Below, piece by piece: positions 7,896-15,941 of a DNA stretch of 64,000 bases. The stretch covers positions 496,001-560,000 of the forward strand of contig NZ_JAAXCY010000003.1 in NCBI RefSeq assembly GCF_014230465.1. The letters are read 5' to 3'. This DNA is from Pseudomonas cremoris. Lineage in GTDB: Bacteria; Pseudomonadota; Gammaproteobacteria; Pseudomonadales; Pseudomonadaceae. The notes under the pieces were generated by a model, which did not search any database, was not told where the DNA came from, and saw only the letters and a list, made by a program, of their open reading frames with translations. Every line of letters starts with the position of its first letter. Within the stretch, counting starts at the first letter, position 1. The translations under genes were made by a program, and so were the position numbers.

Positions 7896-9125
7896 ATGTT
7901 GAAGATCAATGGAGAGCGTCTGTGGGCCAGCTTGATGGCCATGGCCGAGATCGGCGCGACCGCGCGCGGTGGCAGTTGCCGATTGGCCTTGAGCGCCGAA
8001 GACCAGGCCGGTCGTGAACTGTTCAGCCACTGGTGCACAGCTGCCGGGCTGACCCTGAGCGTGGATGCCGTCGGCAACCTGTTTGCCCGCCGCGCCGGTA
8101 CCGAGAGCGACGCCGCTCCGGTGATGATGGGCAGCCATCTGGATACCCAACCCGAGGGCGGGCGTTTTGACGGTGTGTACGGCGTACTGGCTGGCCTGGA
8201 GGTGATTCGCAGCCTTGATGACCATGGCATCCAGACCCGCAAGCCGCTGGAAATTGCAGTGTGGACCAACGAGGAAGGCGCGCGCTTTACCCCGGCGATG
8301 CTCGGCTCGGCAGTGTTTACAGGCAGCCTGGCGCTGGACAAGGCCCTGGCCACGGCGGATAGCGATGGTATCAGCGTGGCCGAGGCGTTGCGTGCTACCG
8401 GCTATAACGGTTCGCGCCCGTTGGGTGGCGCGGTGTATGCGTATTTCGAAGCGCATATCGAGCAGGGCCCGATCCTGGAAGACAACGCCAAGAGCATCGG
8501 CGTGGTTACCGGCGGCCAAGCGATTCGTTGGTTGGACGTGCGCGTCGAAGGCATGGCCGCCCATGCGGGAACGACGCCAATGCCGCTGCGCAAGGATGCG
8601 CTGTATGGCGCTGCAACAATGATCCAGGCCCTGGAAAACCTCGCCGCGGATTTCGCTCCCGAAGGCCTCACCACCGTCGGTGAATTGAACATTGCCAAGT
8701 CGTCGCGCAATACCATTCCAGGGCTACTGAACTTCACTGTCGACTTGCGCCACCACCGCGATGCCGACATTGACGCCATGGAGCAGCAAGTACGGGCGCG
8801 TTTGCAGGCCATCGCCGAGAGACGTGGCCTGAGTGTCACCATTAGCCCCCATTGGATCAGCCCAGCCACGCCGTTTGATGCAGATTGTGTCGCCTGCGTG
8901 CAAGCCTCGGTGGACGCGCTTGGCTACAGCCAGCAATCCATTGTCAGCGGCGCCGGCCACGATGCCATCCACCTGGCGCGCTATTGCCCGACCGCAATGA
9001 TCTTCATCCCTTGCGTCGGCGGCCTCAGCCACAACGAAGCTGAAGACGTGCTACCCGAGGACGTGCGCCAGGGCACCGATGTATTGCTCAACGCCGTGCT
9101 GCAGCGCGCCGGCCAGGTTCAGTAA
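7896..9125 (+). CDS. M20-family Zn-dependent amidohydrolase (hydantoinase/carbamoylase type)
   Basis: A 409-residue cytosolic hydrolase of the allantoate amidohydrolase/N-carbamoyl-L-amino-acid hydrolase/beta-ureidopropionase group. Metal-ligand motifs are complete: MGSHLDT (H81), GGRFDGVYG (D92), WTNEEG (E126-E127) and AHIEQGP. The dimerisation lid domain follows from about residue 210. The ATG at 7896 is chosen because GAGGGAG lies just upstream and it begins 13 bases after the transporter stop. The exact substrate is unknown; cleavage of an N-carbamoyl or amide bond is inferred from the family. Confidence 0.88.
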   Translation: MLKINGERLWASLMAMAEIGATARGGSCRLALSAEDQAGRELFSHWCTAAGLTLSVDAVGNLFARRAGTESDAAPVMMGSHLDTQPEGGRFDGVYGVLAGLEVIRSLDDHGIQTRKPLEIAVWTNEEGARFTPAMLGSAVFTGSLALDKALATADSDGISVAEALRATGYNGSRPLGGAVYAYFEAHIEQGPILEDNAKSIGVVTGGQAIRWLDVRVEGMAAHAGTTPMPLRKDALYGAATMIQALENLAADFAPEGLTTVGELNIAKSSRNTIPGLLNFTVDLRHHRDADIDAMEQQVRARLQAIAERRGLSVTISPHWISPATPFDADCVACVQASVDALGYSQQSIVSGAGHDAIHLARYCPTAMIFIPCVGGLSHNEAEDVLPEDVRQGTDVLLNAVLQRAGQVQ

Positions 9126-9135
9126 GGAGAATTCC

Positions 9136-10161
9136 ATGCGTACGTTTTTCCACCCCGAACAACTCTTGCATCACCCGCGCAGCTACTACTCACGCGGACA
9201 GATGCGCACCCCCCAGGAAGTCCCCGAGCGTGCCCGCAATCTGTTGCTGGCGGCGCAAAGCCTGGGCTTCGAGATCCAGCAACCTCAGGACCATGGCCTT
9301 GAACCGTTACTGGCCGTACACGGTGAGCCTTACCTAGCCTTCCTTGAAGAAGCGCATCAACGCTGGAAGGAAGTCCCCGAAGACTGGGGCGATGAAGTCA
9401 TGTCCAACATCTTCGTGCGTGAGCCCAATGCCTTGCGCGGCATTCTTGCCCAGGCTGCGCGCTACCTGGCCGATGGCAGTTGCCCCATCGGCGAACTCAC
9501 CTGGCGCTCGGCCTACTGGTCGGCCCAAAGCGCCGTCGCCGCTGCCAAGGACATCCTCGATGGCGCTCCCGCCGCCTATGCACTCTGTCGTCCTCCGGGC
9601 CACCACGCGCGCTTCGATTCGGCCGGTGGTTTCTGCTACATCAATAACGCTGCAGTAGCGGCACAGGTGCTGCGTGAAGGCCTCCAGCGCGTTGCCGTGC
9701 TCGACACCGACATGCACCACGGCCAGGGCATCCAGGAAATCTTCTACGACCGCGACGACGTGCTCTACGTCTCGATCCACGGCGACCCCACTAACTTTTA
9801 CCCCGGTGTTGCCGGTTTTGCCGACGAGCGCGGAAACGCCGGCGGTGAAGGCTTCAACCTCAACCTGCCAATGCCCCACGGTGCCAGCGAGGCGTTGTTT
9901 TTCGAAAAACTTGAACAAGCCCTGGCGGCGGTCAAGGAATTTTCGGCGGATGTGCTGGTGCTGTCCCTGGGCTTCGACATCTACGAGCTGGACCCGCAAA
10001 GCAAAGTCGCGGTGACGCGTGAAGGGTTTGCGCGGCTGGGGGACTGCATTCGTGGCCTGGGACTGCCGTGTGTGATCGTGCAGGAAGGTGGTTACCACCT
10101 GGAAACGCTGGACAGTAATGCGCAGGCGTTTTTCGGTGGACCGCAGGCCTGGGTGAAGTAA
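9136..10161 (+). CDS. Histone-deacetylase-like zinc amidohydrolase (acetylpolyamine amidohydrolase type)
   Basis: A 341-residue class II HDAC-fold enzyme. All catalytic elements are present: RPPGHHA (H156-H157), the DTDMHHG zinc site (D192, H194), the third zinc ligand in LGFDIYE (D281) and the EGGYH tyrosine (Y320). The N-terminal pattern RTPQEVPERARNLL corresponds to the substrate-loop region of acetylpolyamine amidohydrolases. Such enzymes deacetylate small acyl-amines in the cytosol. It starts 11 bases after the M20 gene with ribosome binding site AAGGAG, so it is the third gene of the operon. Natural substrate unknown; polyamine is the best guess. Confidence 0.88.
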   Translation: MRTFFHPEQLLHHPRSYYSRGQMRTPQEVPERARNLLLAAQSLGFEIQQPQDHGLEPLLAVHGEPYLAFLEEAHQRWKEVPEDWGDEVMSNIFVREPNALRGILAQAARYLADGSCPIGELTWRSAYWSAQSAVAAAKDILDGAPAAYALCRPPGHHARFDSAGGFCYINNAAVAAQVLREGLQRVAVLDTDMHHGQGIQEIFYDRDDVLYVSIHGDPTNFYPGVAGFADERGNAGGEGFNLNLPMPHGASEALFFEKLEQALAAVKEFSADVLVLSLGFDIYELDPQSKVAVTREGFARLGDCIRGLGLPCVIVQEGGYHLETLDSNAQAFFGGPQAWVK

Positions 10162-10234
10162 CAAGGCGATATGCGTTGTAAAAGGTGTGATATCTTTGTG
10201 CTATCATTCGTCGTGATGGTCACGGAGGGATATT

Positions 10235-10366
10235 ATGCGAAAGCTGTCGTTGCTGGGCTTGCTGGTGGTGTTGGCTGTTAGCCCGATGCTTGCAATGGGA
10301 TGTCCGAAAGGCACGCATCCAGTGGGCGGAACAGGGTCGCATCACAAGGGTGGGACTTGCCAGTAA
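10235..10366 (+). CDS. Small secreted Gly/His/Cys protein, 43 aa
   Basis: ATG at 10235 follows a strong ribosome binding site (GGAGGG). The product starts with a classic signal peptide (MRKLSLLGLLVVLAVSPMLA, cleavage after about residue 20), leaving a mature peptide of about 23 residues, MGCPKGTHPVGGTGSHHKGG, ending TCQ. Two cysteines bracket a glycine/histidine-rich core. It stands 73 bases after the deacetylase gene and is followed by a terminator at 10408. Function unknown; metal binding or a periplasmic disulfide peptide are possibilities only. Confidence 0.72.
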   Translation: MRKLSLLGLLVVLAVSPMLAMGCPKGTHPVGGTGSHHKGGTCQ

Positions 10367-10407
10367 GCGCTTTCTAGCCCAGTCAGATAACTGCTTAAGG
10401 ATTCACG

Positions 10408-10450
10408 CGAAAAAAAGCCTGTCTAGCTCGATATTTGGCGGGCTTTTTTG
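10408..10450 (+). terminator. Rho-independent terminator after the 43-aa gene
   Basis: An A run and GCCTG pair with CGGGC and a T run (AAAAAAGCCTG ... CGGGCTTTTTT), loop about 17 bases. It is placed between the small plus-strand gene and the converging higA, and can act in both directions. Confidence 0.7.
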
Positions 10451-10482
10451 TCGTGGTCTGCTTGATCAACCTGCAATTGCCT

Positions 10483-10854
10483 TCACGCATGTTTCACCGG
10501 CCTTATCAGGCTTTCGGCCGGAATTCCAAACATTTCATGCAACTTCCAGATCATTGGCAATGTCAGTGCGCGTTTCCCATTCAGCACTTCATAAACCCGA
10601 TTTTGACGACCAATTGCGGGCACTAGATCGGCTGCCGATAGTCCCGATTGTTCCATCCTGAAACGAATGGCATCGATCGGAGTAGGAAGGTCAACGGGGA
10701 AGTGCTTCGCTTCATAGGCCTCGATCAAAGTGATCATCACATCAAAATAGTCACCTTCTGGTGTGCCGGGCTCGGGCTCATTGTCGAATAGCGGGGAAAC
10801 AGACTTGAGTACGTCTTGGTAGTCCTGCTCAGTGTGGATAGGTCGGATCTTCAT
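10483..10854 (-). CDS. higA: HigA-type antitoxin with XRE helix-turn-helix
   Basis: A 123-residue antitoxin. The N-terminal half (MKIRPIHTEQDYQDVLK, EAYEAKHFP) matches the HigA subfamily that pairs with the COG4680-type HigB toxin. The C-terminal half is a Cro/XRE helix-turn-helix (LSAADLVPAIGRQNRVYEVLNG) that represses the operon. It starts 2 bases after the higB stop, consistent with the toxin-first order typical of hig modules. Confidence 0.92.
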   Translation of the reverse strand: MKIRPIHTEQDYQDVLKSVSPLFDNEPEPGTPEGDYFDVMITLIEAYEAKHFPVDLPTPIDAIRFRMEQSGLSAADLVPAIGRQNRVYEVLNGKRALTLPMIWKLHEMFGIPAESLIRPVKHA

Positions 10855-10856
10855 GG

Positions 10857-11159
10857 TTACTCCGTTTCAACGGTATCGGCGTCTATCGTGTCGTACTGCT
10901 TATGTGTGCCGACGAACTTAATATAGAGAGCGCCGTAACGGTAAGCCACTGCGACCACGAGCCGGTAGTCGTTGCCCTTGATGTTGAAGACAACCCTCCG
11001 GCTCTTGAGAATGCTGGCGCTGCGAAACTGCTCTTTGATATCTGTCGGGGTTGACCAGTCGGCGTTCCTTGCTTCATCTATCCAGGCGAGCAATGGTTGT
11101 TCGGAATCAGGGTATTTCTGCCAAAACGACTTGAGTTGGCTGATCGCGATAATTCTCAT
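10857..11159 (-). CDS. higB: HigB-type mRNA interferase toxin
   Basis: A 100-residue RelE-superfamily toxin of the HigB branch. Matching features are MRIIAISQLKSFWQKYP at the N-terminus, RRVVFNIKGNDYRLVVAV in the middle and the C-terminal VGTHKQYD catalytic segment. It cleaves ribosome-bound mRNA in characterised relatives. It is the first gene of the pair, with ribosome binding site AGGA about 7 bases upstream and a palindrome at 11171-11187 as likely operator. Confidence 0.92.
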   Translation of the reverse strand: MRIIAISQLKSFWQKYPDSEQPLLAWIDEARNADWSTPTDIKEQFRSASILKSRRVVFNIKGNDYRLVVAVAYRYGALYIKFVGTHKQYDTIDADTVETE

Positions 11160-11170
11160 GAGGAAATCCT

Positions 11171-11187
11171 AGTCCCGTGTTGGGACT
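11171..11187. promoter_or_regulatory. Candidate higBA operator
   Basis: AGTCCC and GGGACT arms around a 5-base spacer, 11 bases upstream of the higB start, suited to autorepression by HigA. Seen as sequence symmetry; role inferred. Confidence 0.5.
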
Positions 11188-11453
11188 TACGCAAGCAGGA
11201 GGAATTGCAACCGGTTATGTTTTTCTATGCCTGTGGCTATCAAAGAAATCTTCCACAAAGGCATTTCCGTCATCGCTGCGCATAATTGGCCCTGGGAACA
11301 TAAAAGGGTTGCATACGCAGGTGAGGTTTTGACCTTCCCAGTATTGTCGCTCGCCGGTGTTGTGCTCGTGAATGGCTCAAATAACTTATTGATATTTATG
11401 ACATCTCGTTTCCCGGTTGCATCTCTTAACGTTCTTGCGCGTGCGGACGACGT

Positions 11454-11485
11454 GCTCTCGTAGGGTGTCGCCTACCAAACGAGAG
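11454..11485. repeat. Bulged inverted repeat beyond the beta-propeller gene
   Basis: CTCTCG (11455-11460) pairs with CGAGAG (11480-11485), and TAGG (11461-11464) with CCTA (11471-11474), leaving a small bulge. It lies 20 bases past the stop of the minus-strand gene at 11505. There is no T run, so it is not a classical terminator, though it may stabilise or attenuate the transcript. Confidence 0.4.
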
Positions 11486-11504
11486 AGCGCCCTAAGGCCT
11501 GAGG

Positions 11505-12374
11505 TTATTCCGGCGTCAGTTCCAGCACGCGACTTCTCCCACCCTCGGCCAGCAGATAAGTCCCATGTCCGGTTGGCACAATCGACTGGGGGGCTTTGAG
11601 GAAGGAGAGAACGGTCTTCTGGCGCCCCTGTTTATCAATCAGCAACAACCGCGCGCGGTGCGTGGCATCTTCATTGACCCACAGCCCGCGCTCGTCGCAC
11701 ATCAGAAAGGTCGGCTGGTTCAGATTGCTCAGCACCACCGGGTCGCTGCCGTCGGCGGACAGCTCACGCACCACACCTTTTTTCTTCTCGTTGTAGAGCA
11801 GGCGTCCGTCGGTGCAACGCACGATGGCTTCGCCTTCCTGCACCTGGTCGCGTAACACCGTCAGGGACTGATCGCTCCAGCGATAACGCAGCAAGCGCCC
11901 GGCCGGCTTGCGGTCTTCGATGGCGTAGAGATCGTCGCCCTCAACCCACAGGCCTTGCACGCTGTCACCCTTGAACAGTTCGGTGACCACGCCGTCCTTA
12001 TAGAAGCTGACGGGCAAGCCATCGGACTCCTGGCTGAACACCCAGCCACCACGGGTTGGCACGATGCCGTCGGGTTTGGACAGGTCAGCCACCAGCACCT
12101 CACGCGAGCCGTCGGGGTGGATGCGCACGATGCTGCCCTTACCCTTGTCGAGCTCTTGGCTAACCACCAGCGACCCGTCCGACAACGGCATCAACGATGC
12201 CGCTTTCGCCACGTCGCGATGGACTACCTGGACACTCCAACCGGCCGCCGCACTCACGGGATAGAAACTTTGCCAGGCAAAGAAACCGAGGGCGGCGATG
12301 CAAGGAGCGCCCAGGAGGCAGGCCCCCAGTCGCCATAGGCGCATTGGTTTTTTGTTATTGGATGCGGTGGTCAT
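11505..12374 (-). CDS. Membrane-anchored beta-propeller-like periplasmic protein
   Basis: A 289-residue protein with a single N-terminal membrane segment (about residues 13-33, LGACLLGAPCIAALGFFAW) and the rest outside the cytoplasm. The body shows repeated short blades of the SMP-30/NHL type (for example DGSLVVSQEL, GIVPTRGGWVFSQES, GLWVEGDDLYAIED, GLWVNEDATH), consistent with a six-bladed propeller. Metal ligands of true SMP-30 lactonases are not obvious. Function unknown. It is divergent from the LysR gene at 12504, which may regulate it. Confidence 0.65.
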   Translation of the reverse strand: MTTASNNKKPMRLWRLGACLLGAPCIAALGFFAWQSFYPVSAAAGWSVQVVHRDVAKAASLMPLSDGSLVVSQELDKGKGSIVRIHPDGSREVLVADLSKPDGIVPTRGGWVFSQESDGLPVSFYKDGVVTELFKGDSVQGLWVEGDDLYAIEDRKPAGRLLRYRWSDQSLTVLRDQVQEGEAIVRCTDGRLLYNEKKKGVVRELSADGSDPVVLSNLNQPTFLMCDERGLWVNEDATHRARLLLIDKQGRQKTVLSFLKAPQSIVPTGHGTYLLAEGGRSRVLELTPE

Positions 12375-12503
12375 TGATCGCTCAGTCGATTGGGTTTGGC
12401 ATGCAGACTACGCAGGTGAGGGTGTTTTTTAAATGCACGTAGGACTGTTGCCGGCGCATTCGTACGATAATGCTCCCCAAATCGACCACCCTGGCCCATC
12501 CTC

Positions 12504-13406
12504 GTGATCATCAACTTCGACCTCAACGACCTCCAAGCCTTCCGCGCCGTGGTAGACAAGGGCAGTTTTCGCGGGGCTGCCGAGGCCATCCGTATTTCGC
12601 AGCCCGCCCTCAGCCGGCGTATCGAAAAGCTTGAGTCTGCCCTCGACGTCAAGCTGTTCGAACGCACTACGCGGCGGGTCAGCCTGACCATGGTTGGACG
12701 CGCGTTCCTGCCGCAAGTGGAGCGCATGCTCGACGACCTCGACGTGGCGCTGATGGGCATCAGCAACGTCGCCTCCACGCGCATGGGCAACGTCACCATC
12801 GCCTGTGTGCCGTCCACGGCGTACTACTTCATGCCCCACGTGATCTCCGAGTTCCACAAGCTGTACCCGAAAATTCGCCTGCGGGTGCTGGATGCCAGTG
12901 CCGGTGAGGTGTGCAACGCGGTGGAAAGCGGCGAGGCGGATTTTGGCGTGAGTTTCAGCGGCAGCCTGGCCGATGAAGTGGAGTTCGAACTGCTGCTGCA
13001 GGAGCGCTATGTGCTGGCCTGTCGTCGTGATCACCCGCTGGCCGGGCGCGAGAGCGTACCGTGGGCCGAAGCCTACGAGCACGACTACATCACCGTGGAC
13101 AAGACCTCGGGCAACCGCTTCCTGTTGGACCAGGCCTTGCGCGGCGTGAGGGTGAAAAAACCGAGTATCTGCGAAACGCACCACGTGACCACGATGATCG
13201 GGCTGGTGGAGGCGGGCCTGGGTGTGGCGATGGTGCCCTCGATTGCGATGCCGGCCGGCACGCACCCGATCCTGGTGAGTGTGCCGCTGGTGGAGCCGCA
13301 GGTGATGCGCAATGTGGGCTTGATAAAACGCCGCGGGCGGACATTGCCGCCGGCGGCGTTGGAGTTGGAGCGACTGGTGCGAGAGATGCCGTTCCGATCA
13401 GCGTGA
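12504..13406 (+). CDS. LysR-family transcriptional regulator
   Basis: A 300-residue regulator starting with GTG at 12504 (no strong ribosome binding site visible). The helix-turn-helix is near residues 18-50 (SFRGAAEAIRISQPALSRRIEKLE), followed by the effector-binding domain. It converges on the binding-protein/MFS pair, and the two 3' ends overlap by 9 bases (13398-13406). Candidate targets are that transporter operon or the divergent beta-propeller gene. Confidence 0.92.
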   Translation: MIINFDLNDLQAFRAVVDKGSFRGAAEAIRISQPALSRRIEKLESALDVKLFERTTRRVSLTMVGRAFLPQVERMLDDLDVALMGISNVASTRMGNVTIACVPSTAYYFMPHVISEFHKLYPKIRLRVLDASAGEVCNAVESGEADFGVSFSGSLADEVEFELLLQERYVLACRRDHPLAGRESVPWAEAYEHDYITVDKTSGNRFLLDQALRGVRVKKPSICETHHVTTMIGLVEAGLGVAMVPSIAMPAGTHPILVSVPLVEPQVMRNVGLIKRRGRTLPPAALELERLVREMPFRSA

Positions 13407-14156
13407 CACCGAGTCCAGGCCGGTGGCTTGCACCACCGGTTGCGCCTCGGGCGAGGCCAGGTACTGCAACAGCGCCTTGGCCTGCTCAGGGTGTTCGGCG
13501 TTCACCGGAATGCCCGCCGCAAAGCGCGTCACTGATTGCACGTCTTCCGGGATCTTACCGACGTAGGTCACGCCCTTTACCGGCAGCAGTTCCGCCACCT
13601 GCTGCAAGCCCACTTCGTAGTCACCCTTGGCGACCTGCTCGGCCACCGGGATGCGTTCGATCATGGTGCCTTTGGCGGGCATGCCGAGTTTCTTGAACAA
13701 CTCCTTCTCGACATACACGCCGCTGGCACTGTCCGAATACGCCACGGACTTGGCCTTGCTCAGCACGGCCTTGAGTTCTGCATCGGTACCGATGGCCGGT
13801 TTGGCTGCGCCTGCCTTCACCACCAGGCCGATGCGCGAGTCCGCCAATTCCACGCGGGACGCCTTGTCGACTTTGCCTTGTTTGATCAAGTCATCCAGGG
13901 CGTAGCCGACCATGATCACCACGTCGGCGTGTTCACCACGGGCCAGGCGGTTGGGAATCGCTTCCGGCGCCTTGCCCATCGATGGGCCGAGGATTGTGTC
14001 CAAGGTGTCGCCGCTGTGCTGGGCATACTGCGGGCCCAGCAATTTATAAGCGGCAGTAAAGCCACCGGAGGTCATCACCTTCAGCTCTTCGGCCTGGGCC
14101 GTCAGCGCCAGTGCGCCGAGGGCCAGGGCCGTCAGGGTCTTGAACAGAGGCATCAT
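13398..14156 (-). CDS. Periplasmic substrate-binding protein, ModA/SBP_bac_11-like, coupled to an MFS gene
   Basis: A 252-residue protein with a clear signal peptide ([20 protein letters not shown], cleavage near AQA-EE). The mature part has the molybdate/sulfate-binding-protein-like fold pattern: LKVMTSGGFTAAYKLL at the start, ADVVIMVGYALDDL, YSDSASGVYVEKEL and GLQQVAELLPVKGV. No ABC permease or ATPase genes are adjacent; instead its start overlaps the stop codon of an MFS gene (TGATG at 14158-14154), implying translational coupling. The ligand is probably a small anion or organic acid, inferred from family and partner. Confidence 0.8.
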   Translation of the reverse strand: MMPLFKTLTALALGALALTAQAEELKVMTSGGFTAAYKLLGPQYAQHSGDTLDTILGPSMGKAPEAIPNRLARGEHADVVIMVGYALDDLIKQGKVDKASRVELADSRIGLVVKAGAAKPAIGTDAELKAVLSKAKSVAYSDSASGVYVEKELFKKLGMPAKGTMIERIPVAEQVAKGDYEVGLQQVAELLPVKGVTYVGKIPEDVQSVTRFAAGIPVNAEHPEQAKALLQYLASPEAQPVVQATGLDSVSR

Positions 14157-15460
14157 CACACCGCCTCCCGGATCACCTGCCCACGGGTACTGGCGCGGCG
14201 ATACAGCGCCAAGGTCGAGCACAGGGCGCACGCTGCGGCAAACATCATCCAGTACGCCGGTGAGGCCTTGTCTTCGGTGATGTGAATAAACCAGGTGGAG
14301 ATCGCCGGGGTGAAGCCACCGAAGATCGCGGTCGCCAAGCTGTAGGCCAGGGAGAAACCGGCCACGCGTACTTCTACCGGCATGATCTCGGTGAGGGCTG
14401 GGATCATCGCGCCGTTGTACATGCCATACAGGAAGGAGAACCACAGCAGGGTTTCCAGCATATGGGCGAAGCTTGGCGCGTTGACCACGAACGACAGCGC
14501 CGGGTAGGCGGTGATCACGGTCAGGGCGGTCATGGCGATCAGCACCGGCTTGCGGCCGAAGCGGTCACTGAGGGTGCCGCCGATCGGCAGCCAGACAAAG
14601 TTCGACACCGCTACCAGCAAAGTCACCAGCAGGGCATCGGAGGTGCTCAGCTGCAGCACGGTCTTGCCGAAGGTCGGGGCGTACACAGTGATCAGGTAGA
14701 ACGCAGTGGTGGTCATGGCCACCATCAGCATGCCGCCGATCACCACGGTCCAGTTTTTCACCAGGGTAGCCAGCACTTCGCGCATGGTCGGGCGATGTTT
14801 GCGGTTGGCGAACTCTTCGGTTTCCTGCAGGTTACGACGCAGGATGAAGATGAACGGGATGATCACGCAGCCAATGGCGAACGGAATACGCCAGCCCCAA
14901 TCGGCGACCACGGCGGGTTCCATCCACACGTTCAGGCCATAACCCAGAGCGGCGGCGACCACGATGGAGATCTGTTGGCTGCCCGATTGCCAGCTGGTGT
15001 AGAAACCCTTGCGGCCGGGGGTGGCCATTTCGGCGAGGTAGACCGAGACACCGCCCAGTTCCGCGCCGGCCGAGAAGCCTTGCAGCAAGCGGCCCAACAG
15101 CACCAGCGCCGGGGCCCACAGGCCAATGGTGTGATAACCGGGCACCAACACGATCAGCAGCGTGCCGCTGGCCATGATCGACAGTGTCACGATCAGGCCT
15201 TTGCGACGACCAACGTCATCGATATAGGCACCCAAAATGATCGCGCCCAACGGACGCATCAAGAAGCCCGCGCCGAACACGGCGAAGGTCATCATTAATG
15301 ACGCAAACTCATTAGCGGCGGGGAAGAACGCGGCAGCAATATAGGTGGCGTAGAAACCGAACAGAAAGAAGTCGAACTGTTCGAGGAAGTTGCCCGAAGT
15401 AACGCGGAATACCGCACCAACTTTCGAGCGGGCAGAGTCGGGCCGGGTAGGGCTAGTCAT
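14156..15460 (-). CDS. MFS transporter, MHS family, citrate/tricarballylate-proton symporter type
   Basis: A 434-residue, 12-helix inner-membrane symporter. The opening [20 protein letters not shown] and the segments [39 protein letters not shown] and [18 protein letters not shown] match the CitA/TcuC group that imports tricarboxylates. Ribosome binding site GGAGACA precedes the ATG. The enzymes TcuA/TcuB are not present here; the only partner is the downstream binding-protein gene. Tricarboxylate uptake is therefore likely but unproven. Confidence 0.85.
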   Translation of the reverse strand: MTSPTRPDSARSKVGAVFRVTSGNFLEQFDFFLFGFYATYIAAAFFPAANEFASLMMTFAVFGAGFLMRPLGAIILGAYIDDVGRRKGLIVTLSIMASGTLLIVLVPGYHTIGLWAPALVLLGRLLQGFSAGAELGGVSVYLAEMATPGRKGFYTSWQSGSQQISIVVAAALGYGLNVWMEPAVVADWGWRIPFAIGCVIIPFIFILRRNLQETEEFANRKHRPTMREVLATLVKNWTVVIGGMLMVAMTTTAFYLITVYAPTFGKTVLQLSTSDALLVTLLVAVSNFVWLPIGGTLSDRFGRKPVLIAMTALTVITAYPALSFVVNAPSFAHMLETLLWFSFLYGMYNGAMIPALTEIMPVEVRVAGFSLAYSLATAIFGGFTPAISTWFIHITEDKASPAYWMMFAAACALCSTLALYRRASTRGQVIREAV

Positions 15461-15657
15461 GGTTTTGTGTCTCCAGCGTTCTTTTTAAAGTGCTTGTTTC
15501 GCTTAAGACCGCGGATAGTGGCTGACACATTTAGAAATGATAAGTGAGTTATTTGGATGTATTGATGCGCACAGGCTATCAATCATCGGTTCCGGTCAAA
15601 CTATCGGCCCTGATCTATGCTTGAACTGTGACCAATTCTTACGGATGGGAGGTGGCA

Positions 15658-15801
15658 ATGACTGACCAACAGAAGCGGCGGGATGAGACGAAGCCTGAGC
15701 AACCAAAGCGGCACGAGGAAGAGAAACCGCAAACTTGGAAGCATCCCGATGATGGGACCGAACTGTCTGAGCGGGACCAGGAGCGCCCGCTCAAACCCTG
15801 A
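15658..15801 (+). CDS. Small highly charged protein, 47 aa
   Basis: ATG at 15658 has a good ribosome binding site (GGGAGG, 4 bases upstream) and the frame runs to TGA at 15799. The product is hydrophilic and very rich in Lys, Glu, Asp, Gln and Pro (MTDQQKRRDETKPEQPKRHE at the start), with no membrane segment or cysteine. It looks intrinsically disordered. It is followed within 21 bases by a REP doublet. Function unknown; similar small charged proteins are common hypothetical entries in pseudomonads. Confidence 0.65.
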   Translation: MTDQQKRRDETKPEQPKRHEEEKPQTWKHPDDGTELSERDQERPLKP

Positions 15802-15821
15802 TTCATGAGGCTGCGAAGATC

Positions 15822-15932
15822 AAATGTGGGAGCGGGCTTGCTCGCGAATGCGGTGGGTCAGCCAATATATCTGTTGACTGGCACTCCGCTTTCGCGAGCA
15901 AGCCCGCTCCCACACAAGCCCGCTCCCACATT
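15822..15932. repeat. REP doublet (REPIN-like), family A, with a 16-base tandem duplication
   Basis: AAATGTGGGAGCGGGCTTGC with CTCGCGAA at the left and the inverted arm at the right. The terminal CAAGCCCGCTCCCACA is present twice in tandem (15899-15914 and 15915-15930). It lies between convergent genes. Confidence 0.93.
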
Positions 15933-15941
15933 AGTTTTGTG

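Larger units (their letters stand above)
11160..11504. other. 345-base gene-free interval upstream of higBA
   Basis: Contains the candidate higBA operator near 11171-11187 and a stem structure at 11454-11485. Around 11370-11420 the bases are visibly more AT-rich than the neighbouring genes. A plus-strand reading frame at 11227-11463 has no ribosome binding site or recognisable feature and is not called. Confidence 0.5.

Noticed and set aside
11227..11463. 78-residue plus-strand frame upstream of higBA
   Set aside because: No ribosome binding site, no recognisable domain, and it ends in a region of hairpin structure. It may be a remnant but cannot be supported as a gene.
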